Below are positions 1 through 7,061 of a stretch of DNA of 32,563 nucleotides, piece after piece (position 1 is the first letter of the stretch; each line of letters opens with the position of its first letter). Origin of the DNA: Scopulibacillus daqui (GTDB lineage: Bacteria; Bacillota; Bacilli; Bacillales; Sporolactobacillaceae); contig NZ_JAFBER010000029.1 in assembly GCF_016908855.1 (NCBI RefSeq), positions 1 through 32,563 of the forward strand, in the 5' to 3' direction. Made by a program: the position numbers and the translations under genes. The notes under the pieces are model-generated. The model saw only the letters and a list, made by a program, of their open reading frames with translations. It was not told the origin of the DNA and searched no databases.

Positions 1-1
1 T

Positions 2-160
2 AATCCCCGTATCTATGTTGAAATTCAAGTATATAAGAAAATACCTGTAGATAAAACACTCTTTTTCAAGTGTCCTAACTACAGGTACCATATTATTCCT
101 TTTGAAAAGCGGAATCCTTTTTATCATATATTCAATTTCTCTGATCCAGCGGCGCCTTAA
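2..160 (+). CDS. 3' end of an unknown gene (5' part outside window)
   Basis: The frame is open from base 2 to a TAA at 158-160, giving 52 residues with no start codon needed before the edge. Codon choice looks like real coding sequence. The visible C-terminus is rich in aromatic and basic residues and ends in FNFSDPAAP. I do not recognise the family. It converges on the opuF-like operon, whose stop lies about 50 bases away. A nested stem-loop (44-87) falls inside this frame. It could be a chance open frame at the edge, so confidence is moderate. Confidence 0.45.
   Translation, partial: NPRIYVEIQVYKKIPVDKTLFFKCPNYRYHIIPFEKRNPFYHIFNFSDPAAP
44..87 (-). terminator. nested stem-loop, possible terminator of the opuF operon
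   Basis: TACCTGTAG at 44-52 pairs with CTACAGGTA at 79-87, and an inner ACACT/AGTGT stem lies between them. Read on the minus strand, the stem is followed by a short T-rich run (TTTTCTT). It sits about 125 bases past the permease stop and inside a plus-strand open frame, so the role is uncertain. Confidence 0.35.
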
Positions 161-212
161 ATAAAACGAAGGACGATTACTGCCAAATTGATGCGGCTCT
201 CAATAAAAGATG

Positions 213-1733
213 TTATTTGTGAAGCAGCCCCGCCTTAATCAAATAATCTTTTGCGACTTTTTCCGCAGGTTCTCCTTTGACATTCACTTTATAATTCATT
301 TCCCTCATTTGGGCATCGGTGATTTTTCCTGAAAGTTTGTTCAGCGCCTTTTTGATTTCCGGATATTTTTCCAATGTTTCTTTCCTCATCATAGGTGCAC
401 CTTGGTATGGCGGAAATAAATGTTTGTCATCTTTAAGCACCTTAAGATGATACTGTGCTAATTCGCTGTCTGTTGAGTAGGCATCAACGAGATTAATATC
501 GCCTTTTTTAACGGCGTTGTAGCGGAGTGCCGGTTCCATTGTCTTTACATTTGAAAAATGAATACCGTATAATTTTTGAATGCCTTTGTAGCCGTCTGGA
601 CGATCTGTAAACTCTAACGTAAAGCCGGGCTTTATAGAGGATTCGACCCGTTTCAAATCAGAGATTGTATGTAAATGATACTGTTCCGCCGTTTTTTGCG
701 GAACGGCTAAGACATACGTATTGTTGTACGCCATCGGCTCAAGCATCGCCATATGGTATTTTTTCAGCATACCGTCTCTTGCTTGTTCGTATACTTTTGA
801 CTTGTCTGTACTGGCTGCCTTTTCTTTTAAAAAGGTTGAAATAGCTGTTCCTGAAAATTCAGGATAGATATCTATATCTCCGGATTTGAGCGCATTAAAG
901 ACAAAAGATGTTTTCCCCATCCCCGGCTTTAGCTCAACATTTAAATCCGTGTCTTGTTCAATAAGATCCTTATACATATTAATTAATATTTCCGGTTCTG
1001 AGCCGAGCTTTCCGGCAATGACAATATTCCCCTTTTCGCGGCCGCCTATAAGCGGAATAACAATGATTAATGCAGCGGCAATGACCGCTATCCCAATGGT
1101 TTTTAGCGCCCGCTTGAAAGACGTGCGTTCCAGAATCCTTAAAATAATATCGAGCAAAATGGCAAGGCATGCTGCCGGAATGGCTCCAAGAACAATTAAA
1201 CTATTATCATTCCTGTCAATGCCAAGCAAAATGAGATCTCCCAAACCGCCGGCTCCAATTAATGCGGCCAATGTCGCCGTTCCGACGATCAAAACCATCG
1301 CGGTGCGGATACCCGCCATAATGACTGGCATACTAAGAGGCAATTCTACCTTAAACAGCCTTTTCCAGCCGTTCATCCCCATTGCATGTGCCGCTTCAAT
1401 CAGCGACGCATCGACTTCTTTGATGCCTGTATAGGTATTTCTTAGAATGGGCAGCAATGCATAAATCACAAGGGCAATAATAGCGGGCACCATACCGATC
1501 CCGACTAAAGGAATCATTAACCCAAGCAGCGCCAATGAGGGAATGGTTTGCAAAACAGCTGTGATGCCAATAACAACTTCAGCCATTTTCCGATGCCTTG
1601 TTAAATAAATGCCAAGCGGGATAGCAATGAGAACCGCAAGCACGAGGGCAATAAATGAAATCTCGATATGCTGAATGAACGCATGCCAAAGCTGATCTTG
1701 CCTTTGCTTAAGAACATTTAAAAATGTACTCAT
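213..1733 (-). CDS. opuFB: OpuF-type fused ABC permease and substrate-binding protein (glycine betaine/compatible solutes)
   Basis: This is the membrane and binding component of an osmoprotectant ABC importer, 506 aa. Residues 1-230 form a BPD-type permease with several hydrophobic segments and an EAA-type loop near 110-145 (EAAHAMGMNGWKR). Residues 236-506 form a ProX/OpuCC-like binding domain (KLGSEPEIL, then YPEFSGTA). In classical OpuB/OpuC systems these are separate proteins. The fusion matches the known OpuF and BusAB arrangement, in which the binding domain is tethered outside the membrane. The ATG overlaps the stop of the upstream ATPase gene by 4 bases (ATGA), so the two are translationally coupled. 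The exact substrate (betaine, choline or another) cannot be read from the sequence. A related osmoprotectant or choline system is the alternative. Confidence 0.85.
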   Translation of the reverse strand: MSTFLNVLKQRQDQLWHAFIQHIEISFIALVLAVLIAIPLGIYLTRHRKMAEVVIGITAVLQTIPSLALLGLMIPLVGIGMVPAIIALVIYALLPILRNTYTGIKEVDASLIEAAHAMGMNGWKRLFKVELPLSMPVIMAGIRTAMVLIVGTATLAALIGAGGLGDLILLGIDRNDNSLIVLGAIPAACLAILLDIILRILERTSFKRALKTIGIAVIAAALIIVIPLIGGREKGNIVIAGKLGSEPEILINMYKDLIEQDTDLNVELKPGMGKTSFVFNALKSGDIDIYPEFSGTAISTFLKEKAASTDKSKVYEQARDGMLKKYHMAMLEPMAYNNTYVLAVPQKTAEQYHLHTISDLKRVESSIKPGFTLEFTDRPDGYKGIQKLYGIHFSNVKTMEPALRYNAVKKGDINLVDAYSTDSELAQYHLKVLKDDKHLFPPYQGAPMMRKETLEKYPEIKKALNKLSGKITDAQMREMNYKVNVKGEPAEKVAKDYLIKAGLLHK

Positions 1734-2707
1734 ACGTTAACCTCTTTCCTCATTCTATCGGCCATATACTGAAAAACCGTTTGCCTGGTAATCGTCCCGA
1801 TAATATCACCGTCTTTTTCGACAGGTATAGCATCTTCAATAGCCAAGCGCTGAAGAGATTCTTCAAGATGCGTGCGGGAAGAAAGAGGTTCAACATGCCG
1901 TGTTGATAAATCATACGATGGTATTTTGTTTAATACATCCTCTAAAGTGGTCTGTTTATTTAACAGGTTAATCTTTTCATTAAACGCGTGAGATCCTATA
2001 AACTCATCCACAAATTCGTTTGCCGGATTTTCGATAAAAGCTTGCGGTGTACCAAGCTGAGCAATTTCCCCTTTTCTCATTAAGCATATGCGGTCACCGA
2101 GGGTCAAAGCCTCCTGCATATCATGTGTCACAAAAATAATGGTCTTTTTAATGCGTTTTTGCAAATCCAATATGTCTTTTTGCAGTTTCTCCCGGCTGAT
2201 AGGGTCTAAGGCGCTGAAAGGCTCATCCATTAGTATAATCTCCGGATCGGCCGCCAAAGCGCGAATAACGCCAATGCGCTGCTGCTGACCGCCGGAAAGT
2301 TCGCTGGGCTTCCTGCTTCGATACGTATCCGGATCCAGACCAACCATATCTAACAGCTCATCGACGCGCTGGCGGATTTTTCCCCGTTTCCATTTCTTGA
2401 GTTCCGGCACAATCGAAATGTTTTCTTCAATGGTCATGTGCGGAAACAGGGCAATTTGTTGGAGCACGTAACCGATATTCCATCGCAATTCATGAATATC
2501 ATAGTCGCTTATTTTTTTATTATTAATGTAAATGGTTCCTTCTGTTAAATCGATCAAACGGTTGATCATTTTCAATGTCGTCGTCTTGCCGCAGCCGCTT
2601 GGTCCGATGAAAACAAAGAATTCCCCCTTTTCGATCGTCAGGTCAAGCGATTTGACAGCTGTTGCGCCATCAGTGTATTTCTTGGTCACCTTCTCAAAAC
2701 GAATCAT
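1730..2707 (-). CDS. opuFA: OpuF-type osmoprotectant ABC transporter ATPase with C-terminal CBS region
   Basis: ATPase subunit, 325 aa, energising the fused permease encoded just downstream. Walker A GPSGCGKTT is at 35-43, the signature LSGGQQQR at 137-144, Walker B IILMDEP at 157-163, and the H-loop in FVTHDMQEA near 192-200. Residues about 265-320 resemble a CBS module (DAIPVEKDGDIIGTITRQT), which in OpuA-type ATPases senses ionic strength. The start is ATG at 2707 behind AAGGTGG. A sigma-A-like promoter lies about 75-100 bases upstream. It is the first gene of a two-gene operon. Assignment to the OpuF subgroup rests mainly on the fused partner. Confidence 0.85.
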   Translation of the reverse strand: MIRFEKVTKKYTDGATAVKSLDLTIEKGEFFVFIGPSGCGKTTTLKMINRLIDLTEGTIYINNKKISDYDIHELRWNIGYVLQQIALFPHMTIEENISIVPELKKWKRGKIRQRVDELLDMVGLDPDTYRSRKPSELSGGQQQRIGVIRALAADPEIILMDEPFSALDPISREKLQKDILDLQKRIKKTIIFVTHDMQEALTLGDRICLMRKGEIAQLGTPQAFIENPANEFVDEFIGSHAFNEKINLLNKQTTLEDVLNKIPSYDLSTRHVEPLSSRTHLEESLQRLAIEDAIPVEKDGDIIGTITRQTVFQYMADRMRKEVNV

Positions 2708-2780
2708 CTCATTCCACCTTTATCAAACTATTATCTTTAGAGATTAACAAAATTTCTAACTCACCGCCAGCCGCAGTTCT

Positions 2781-2838
2781 TTTATACGGCGTCTAAAAGA
2801 AATTTCAAATCCCTATTGAAACAAATATTCGTACGAAT
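2781..2838 (-). promoter_or_regulatory. opuF promoter with upstream 12-bp palindrome
   Basis: On the minus strand, TTGAAA (2808-2803) and TATAAA (2786-2781) are separated by 16 bases. Directly upstream is the perfect palindrome ATTCGTACGAAT at 2827-2838, placed where an activator or repressor could sit. The bound protein is unknown. Compatible-solute operons in Bacillus are often controlled by GbsR/OpcR-type regulators, but no such gene is in the window. Confidence 0.5.
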
Positions 2839-2895
2839 GCTGTTAATACCCTTCTTAAGTCATTGTCTTTTTTTAAAAAAATTTTCAATAAGGAC

Positions 2896-2964
2896 TTTAC
2901 ACCTTCAGATTTATATGTTAAATTAATCCCATAATTGAAAATGAATATCAATTTCAATTATGGT
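2896..2964 (+). promoter_or_regulatory. promoter region with Fur box upstream of the sRNA
   Basis: GAAAATGAATATCAATTTC at 2937-2955 matches the 19-bp Fur consensus at 15 positions and lies at the centre of a longer near-palindrome (CATAATTGAAA ... TTCAATTATGG, about 2930-2963). Two promoter readings fit. One is TTTACA 2896-2901 with an extended TAAATT at 2919-2924. The other is TTGAAA 2935-2940 with TATGGT 2959-2964, which would put the start inside or just after the box. Either places the box where Fur would block transcription of the downstream RNA. Confidence 0.65.
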
Positions 2965-2970
2965 CTTTTG

Positions 2971-3087
2971 TAGTTGTTCTAAGATTCTCCTTCCTTTTCC
3001 ATATTGCAATCTTAGACACTCCTTCGACATTACCCATTCACTCTTATTGTTATAGAAGCCGTATCTTTTGATGCGGCTATTTTTTTA
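2971..3087 (+). ncRNA. fsrA: FsrA-like Fur-regulated iron-sparing small RNA
   Basis: A Fur-boxed promoter region is followed by no usable reading frame but by a compact RNA architecture. A 9-bp stem TCTAAGATT (2978-2986)/AATCTTAGA (3008-3016) carries a C/U-rich loop containing CTCCTTCCTTTTCC. An unpaired stretch with ACTCCTTCGACATTACCC follows, then a strong terminator at 3057-3087. CUCC runs that can pair with Shine-Dalgarno regions, iron control by Fur and a length of roughly 85-120 nt are the hallmarks of FsrA in Bacillus subtilis, which represses iron-rich enzymes when iron is scarce. It sits about 300 bases before an iron-siderophore operon. The 5' end is uncertain by tens of bases. The FsrA name is an inference from architecture, not from an alignment. 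Confidence 0.7.
3057..3087 (+). terminator. intrinsic terminator of the sRNA
   Basis: AGCCGTATC (3057-3065) pairs fully, with one G-U, with GATGCGGCT (3070-3078) around a TTTT loop, and is followed by an uninterrupted T run at 3080-3087. It is strongly directional for the plus strand, and no protein-coding gene lies upstream on that strand. Confidence 0.85.
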
Positions 3088-3317
3088 TTTATTTTTCGCT
3101 TTATTTTATTATTTAATTAACCCCTCTTTATGATCTAGGAACTAAAATCTTTCCAGCCTTTTTTCAAGAAGTTTTTCAATCCGTTTGCCTTCTCCCCAAG
3201 CGAATCCGCCGCATTTGATTTCCTCTGTACAAGATAGCACCGCTTTAAGGCATGTTTTAAGACCGCCATTTTTTATGAGACCAATTGGAACTTTATCATT
3301 TTTTGTACAGAAGTTTA

Positions 3318-3371
3318 TTGACAGATTTGCAATCAATGATAAAATCTTAATTGATAATGATTATCATTATT
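3318..3371 (+). promoter_or_regulatory. yclN promoter with near-perfect Fur box
   Basis: TTGACA (3318-3323) and an extended -10 TGATAAAAT (hexamer 3340-3345) are 16 bases apart. GATAATGATTATCATTATT at 3353-3371 matches the Fur consensus at 18 of 19 positions and covers the expected transcription start. Iron-bound Fur should repress the whole yclNOPQ operon. Confidence 0.9.
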
Positions 3372-3389
3372 ATATGAAAGAGGGCAATT

Positions 3390-4343
3390 ATGAAAAAAAG
3401 ATACCTTGTTCTTGCGTTAATCGTCTTATCATTTGTTTCAGTATTCATTGGAGTAAAGGATATTTCGCCCCTCGATCTCTTTCACTTAACGAATGATAAA
3501 ACGCAAATCATCTTAATAAGCAGAATCCCCCGATTACTAAGTATTATCATTGCCGGTATAAGCATGAGTATTTGCGGGTTAATCATGCAGCAGCTAAGCA
3601 GAAATAAATTTGTATCGCCGACGACTGCCGGAACGCTCGATTCAACAAAACTTGGCATTTTAGTTTCTTTAATGCTGTTTACAAGCGAAAGTCCTTTGCT
3701 TAAGATGGCGGTTGCTTTTATTTTCGCTCTCTGCGGAACCTTTCTCTTTATGAAAATACTCGAAAAGATAAAGTTTAAAGATACAATCTTTATCCCGCTT
3801 GTTGGGATTATGTTTGGCAATATTATTAGTTCGATTGCAACGTTTTTCGCATATAAGCATGACCTGATTCAAAACATGTCCTCTTGGCTGCAGGGGGATT
3901 TTTCGATGATTATGGAAGGCCGCTATGAACTGATTTACATCAGTATGCCACTTGTTTTACTTGCCTATTTTTTTGCTAATAAATTTACAATTGCAGGCAT
4001 GGGAGAAGATTTTTCTAAAAATCTTGGAATGAATTACAAACGCATCGTGAATATCGGTCTCGTCATCGTAGCATTAGTAACGGCTTCTGTTGTCGTCACC
4101 GTCGGAACGATTCCGTTTCTCGGCCTCATTATCCCTAATATTGTTTCTATTTATTCCGGAGACAACCTTAAGAAAAATCTTTCTTATACCGCATTGCTCG
4201 GAGCTGTGTTCTTATTATGCTGCGATATACTCAGCCGACTGATCATTTATCCGTACGAAATTCCAATCAGCCTGACCGTCGGCGTTATTGGCAGCGGGAT
4301 ATTCATTTACTTACTTATGAGGAGAAAGGCATATGAGTTATAA
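3390..4343 (+). CDS. yclN: Iron-siderophore ABC transporter permease YclN
   Basis: One of two FecCD/BtuC-type permease subunits of a ferric-siderophore importer, 317 aa. It has about nine or ten hydrophobic segments and the family pattern ISRIPRLLSIIIAGISMSICG near the N-terminus, followed by LIMQQLSRNKFVSPTTAGTL. A GxxxxFLGLIIPN motif (TIPFLGLIIPNIV) lies near 245-258, where the ATPase docks. The ATG at 3390 follows AGAGGG and is preceded by a Fur-controlled promoter. It overlaps yclO by 11 bases. Gene order permease-permease-ATPase-lipoprotein matches Bacillus yclNOPQ, which imports petrobactin. Confidence 0.9.
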   Translation: MKKRYLVLALIVLSFVSVFIGVKDISPLDLFHLTNDKTQIILISRIPRLLSIIIAGISMSICGLIMQQLSRNKFVSPTTAGTLDSTKLGILVSLMLFTSESPLLKMAVAFIFALCGTFLFMKILEKIKFKDTIFIPLVGIMFGNIISSIATFFAYKHDLIQNMSSWLQGDFSMIMEGRYELIYISMPLVLLAYFFANKFTIAGMGEDFSKNLGMNYKRIVNIGLVIVALVTASVVVTVGTIPFLGLIIPNIVSIYSGDNLKKNLSYTALLGAVFLLCCDILSRLIIYPYEIPISLTVGVIGSGIFIYLLMRRKAYEL

Positions 4344-5283
4344 AAGTAAAACAGGCATTCTTGCTATTATTGCAATGATATTGGTTGCGGTCTTTCTGTT
4401 TACACAGCTTGGAAGCAATTGGGATTATACGCTTCCGAGCAGAACAATGAAAATACTTGCAATCATTATAACTGGAGGAGCAATCGCCCTTTCGACAGTT
4501 GTGTTCCAGACAATTACGAATAACCGCATATTAACGCCCAGCATATTAGGATTGGATTCACTCTATTTATTAATCCAAACATTTGTCGTTTTTGTGTTCG
4601 GTTCAACAACCTTAACAATGATGAACCATAACATTAATTTCTTAATTTGCGTCAGTTGCATGGTTCTGTTTTCGGGTATTTTGTACAAATTGCTCTTTAA
4701 AGGGGAAGCGCATAACATTTACTTTCTCTTATTAATCGGTTTAGTGTTCGGCACTTTGTTTAATAGTTTTTCATCCTTTATGGAAGTGCTGATCGATCCA
4801 AATGAATTTCAAATCGTCCAAGACCGGATGTTTGCCAGCATTAATAATGTGAATACCGACATCCTTCTTATCGCCAGCATTCTCATATTCCTTGTTTTTT
4901 TGTATTTTCTTAAGTTCGTTAAATATTTGGATGTCCTTTCATTAGGAAGAGAACAAGCGATTAACTTAGGCATTGATTATGACTATGTTGTCAAACGCCT
5001 GTTAATCATCGTCTCGATTCTTATCTCGATTGCAACAGCCTTAGTCGGGCCGATCACCTTTTTGGGATTGCTTGTCGTTAATATGACCGTTGTGTTTTTA
5101 AAAACGTATCGCCATTCGTATCTCATCACAGGTGCCATTTTAATCAGCATTATTGCACTGGTCGGCGGAGAATTAATGATTGAACGGGTATTTGCATTTA
5201 CGACGACGTTAAGCGTCATCATTAACTTTATCGGCGGCGTTTACTTTATTTATCTGCTATTAAAGGAGAATAAAGCATGGTAG
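4333..5283 (+). CDS. yclO: Iron-siderophore ABC transporter permease YclO
   Basis: Second FecCD-type permease of the siderophore importer, 316 aa, expected to pair with YclN in the membrane. It is hydrophobic throughout, with a TVVFQTITNNRILTPSILG segment near residues 55-73 equivalent to the family's Q-x-x-x-x-N-x-L-x-x-P-x-x-L-G motif, and GPITFLGLLVVN near 237-248 for ATPase contact. The start lies inside the end of yclN behind GGAGAAAGG. Its last bases overlap the start of yclP by 7 bases, so the operon is tightly coupled. Confidence 0.9.
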   Translation: MSYKSKTGILAIIAMILVAVFLFTQLGSNWDYTLPSRTMKILAIIITGGAIALSTVVFQTITNNRILTPSILGLDSLYLLIQTFVVFVFGSTTLTMMNHNINFLICVSCMVLFSGILYKLLFKGEAHNIYFLLLIGLVFGTLFNSFSSFMEVLIDPNEFQIVQDRMFASINNVNTDILLIASILIFLVFLYFLKFVKYLDVLSLGREQAINLGIDYDYVVKRLLIIVSILISIATALVGPITFLGLLVVNMTVVFLKTYRHSYLITGAILISIIALVGGELMIERVFAFTTTLSVIINFIGGVYFIYLLLKENKAW

Positions 5284-6035
5284 ACATCAGACATATTTTT
5301 AAAAAATACAACCAAAAAAATGTAGTCGAAGATGTTTCCTTGAAAATAGAAAAAGGAGCAATCACTTCATTTATCGGACCGAATGGCGCAGGAAAAAGTA
5401 CAGTATTGTCCATCGTTGCAAGACTTATAAAGAAAGACAGCGGAGAAGTTTACATAGACGGAAAAGAGCTAATCGAATGGAAAAGCAATGAGCTGGCAAA
5501 GAAGGTTGCGATTTTAAAACAGTCTAACCATATTAATCTTCGGCTGACGATCAGGGAGCTCGTATCATTTGGCCGCTTCCCTTATTCCCAAGGAAGACTG
5601 ACGAAGGATGACTGGGAGCATGTCGATCAAGCGATTCGCTATATGGCGCTTGAAGATATCCAGGACAAATACCTTGATCAATTAAGCGGCGGACAGCAGC
5701 AGCGCGCTTTTATCGCCATGGTTATCGCGCAAAACACAGAGTACATCCTGCTGGATGAGCCGCTTAATAACTTAGATATGAAGCACTCAGTGCAAATTAT
5801 GAAAATATTAAGGAGGTTGGTTGATGAGCTTGGGAAAACCATTTTGATTGTGATTCATGACATCAATTTTGCTTCATGCTATTCAGACTACATTGTCGCT
5901 CTTAAAGATGGAAAGGTTGTAAAAAAAGGCAAAACCAATGAAATGATTAATTCTAATGTATTAAAAGAGATTTATGACATGGACATTGAAATTGAAGATT
6001 TTCAAGATCATAAAATCTGCGTGTACTACGCTTAA
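5277..6035 (+). CDS. yclP: Iron-siderophore ABC transporter ATPase YclP
   Basis: Cytoplasmic ATPase of the siderophore importer, 252 aa, FepC/FhuC type. Walker A GPNGAGKST is at 34-42, signature LSGGQQQR at 136-143, Walker B YILLDEP at 156-162, and the H-loop at VIHDINFA near 191-198. The ATG at 5277 is inside the yclO stop region behind AAGGAG. It is followed after 14 bases by the binding-protein gene, whose ribosome site AAAGGAGA starts at the yclP stop codon. Expressed with yclNO from the Fur-controlled promoter. Confidence 0.92.
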   Translation: MVDIRHIFKKYNQKNVVEDVSLKIEKGAITSFIGPNGAGKSTVLSIVARLIKKDSGEVYIDGKELIEWKSNELAKKVAILKQSNHINLRLTIRELVSFGRFPYSQGRLTKDDWEHVDQAIRYMALEDIQDKYLDQLSGGQQQRAFIAMVIAQNTEYILLDEPLNNLDMKHSVQIMKILRRLVDELGKTILIVIHDINFASCYSDYIVALKDGKVVKKGKTNEMINSNVLKEIYDMDIEIEDFQDHKICVYYA

Positions 6036-6049
6036 AGGAGACGAGATAA

Positions 6050-6997
6050 TTGAAGAAATTAGCTACACTATTCATAGCAGCTATGCTAATCGTTGTATTG
6101 GCGGCCTGCGGATCAAACAGCAAAGACGCATCAACCGAGGAAACAGCATCAGGTGATGAAAAGCTTACGATCAAACATGAATTAGGCACGACGGAAGTTC
6201 CGAAAAATCCTAAAAAGGTTGTTGTTTTTGATATGGGAACATTGGACTCCTTAGACAAGTTAGGGGTTAATGTCACTGGAGTGCCGAAGGATGGCTTGCC
6301 TTCTTATCTATCAAAATATAAAGACGCGAAATATAAGAATGTTGGCGGTTTAAAAGAGCCGGACTTTGAAAAGGTTGACCAAATTCATCCCGATCTCATT
6401 ATTATTTCTGGAAGACAAGCAAATCTGTATGATAAGTTCAAGAAAATTGCGCCTACGATTTATTTAGGGGTAGATACAAAGAACTATATGAAGTCCTTTA
6501 AACATAACGCGGAAACGTTAGGGGACATTTTTGATAAAAAATCCGAAGTTAAAAAACAGCTTGCTAAAATAGATGATCAGATTAAGGCATTGCACGATAA
6601 AGCATCAAAATCAGACAAAAAAGGTTTAATCATCTTAGCAAATGACGGAAAAGCCAGCGCATATGGGGAAGGATCACGATTTGGCTTAATTCATGATGTG
6701 TTTGGCGTTAAACCGGCGGATAAGAACATAAAAGCATCCATACATGGGCAAAGCATTTCCTTCGAATACATTCTGGACAAGAATCCGGACTATCTTTTCG
6801 TCGTTGACAGAGGAGCCGTTGTCGGCGGCCAATCGTCAGCAAAACAAGTGGTCGAAAATGCTATTGTTAAAAAGACAAAAGCATATAAAGAACATCAAAT
6901 TATTTACTTAAATCCGAACTACTGGTATTTATCAGGCGGCGGACTTATTTCCGTGCCGGAAATGGCGAAAGAAATTTCGGATAGTATAAAGCCTTAA
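6050..6997 (+). CDS. yclQ: Siderophore-binding lipoprotein YclQ (petrobactin type)
   Basis: Extracellular substrate receptor of the importer, 315 aa. The N-terminus is a lipoprotein signal with lipobox LAAC and lipidated Cys20. The mature part is a class III periplasmic-binding fold. Stretches such as VPKNPKKVVVFDMGTLDSLD, SLKEPDF-like GGLKEPDF and HGQSISFEYI closely match what I recall of Bacillus YclQ, the petrobactin receptor. It starts with TTG at 6050, chosen because AAAGGAGA is spaced correctly and the signal peptide begins there. It is the last gene of the operon, followed by a strong hairpin. The ligand is inferred from family resemblance. Confidence 0.9.
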   Translation: MKKLATLFIAAMLIVVLAACGSNSKDASTEETASGDEKLTIKHELGTTEVPKNPKKVVVFDMGTLDSLDKLGVNVTGVPKDGLPSYLSKYKDAKYKNVGGLKEPDFEKVDQIHPDLIIISGRQANLYDKFKKIAPTIYLGVDTKNYMKSFKHNAETLGDIFDKKSEVKKQLAKIDDQIKALHDKASKSDKKGLIILANDGKASAYGEGSRFGLIHDVFGVKPADKNIKASIHGQSISFEYILDKNPDYLFVVDRGAVVGGQSSAKQVVENAIVKKTKAYKEHQIIYLNPNYWYLSGGGLISVPEMAKEISDSIKP

Positions 6998-7000
6998 AAC

Positions 7001-7031
7001 AAAAGAAGCCGTTTGAAACGGCTTCTTTTTC
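7001..7031. terminator. bidirectional terminator between yclQ and the ABC permease
   Basis: Perfect 14-base arms AAAAGAAGCCGTTT (7001-7014) and AAACGGCTTCTTTT (7016-7029) lie around a single G. T runs follow on both strands, so it can end yclQ on the plus strand and the exporter operon on the minus strand. Confidence 0.92.
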
Positions 7032-7061
7032 GTTGCATCATGAAAATTTTTCTTTTTATGC

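Noticed and set aside
886-1434. 182-aa plus-strand open frame
   Set aside because: It is the antisense shadow of the OpuF permease, with composition typical of a reversed membrane gene and no ribosome site.
3142-3336. 64-aa minus-strand frame between the sRNA and yclN
   Set aside because: Its start lies inside the yclN promoter region and it has no ribosome site. The lysine-rich tail (EKLLEKRLERF) is intriguing, but nothing else supports it.
5953-6276. 107-aa minus-strand frame across the yclP/yclQ junction
   Set aside because: Antisense to two well-supported genes, with no ribosome site.
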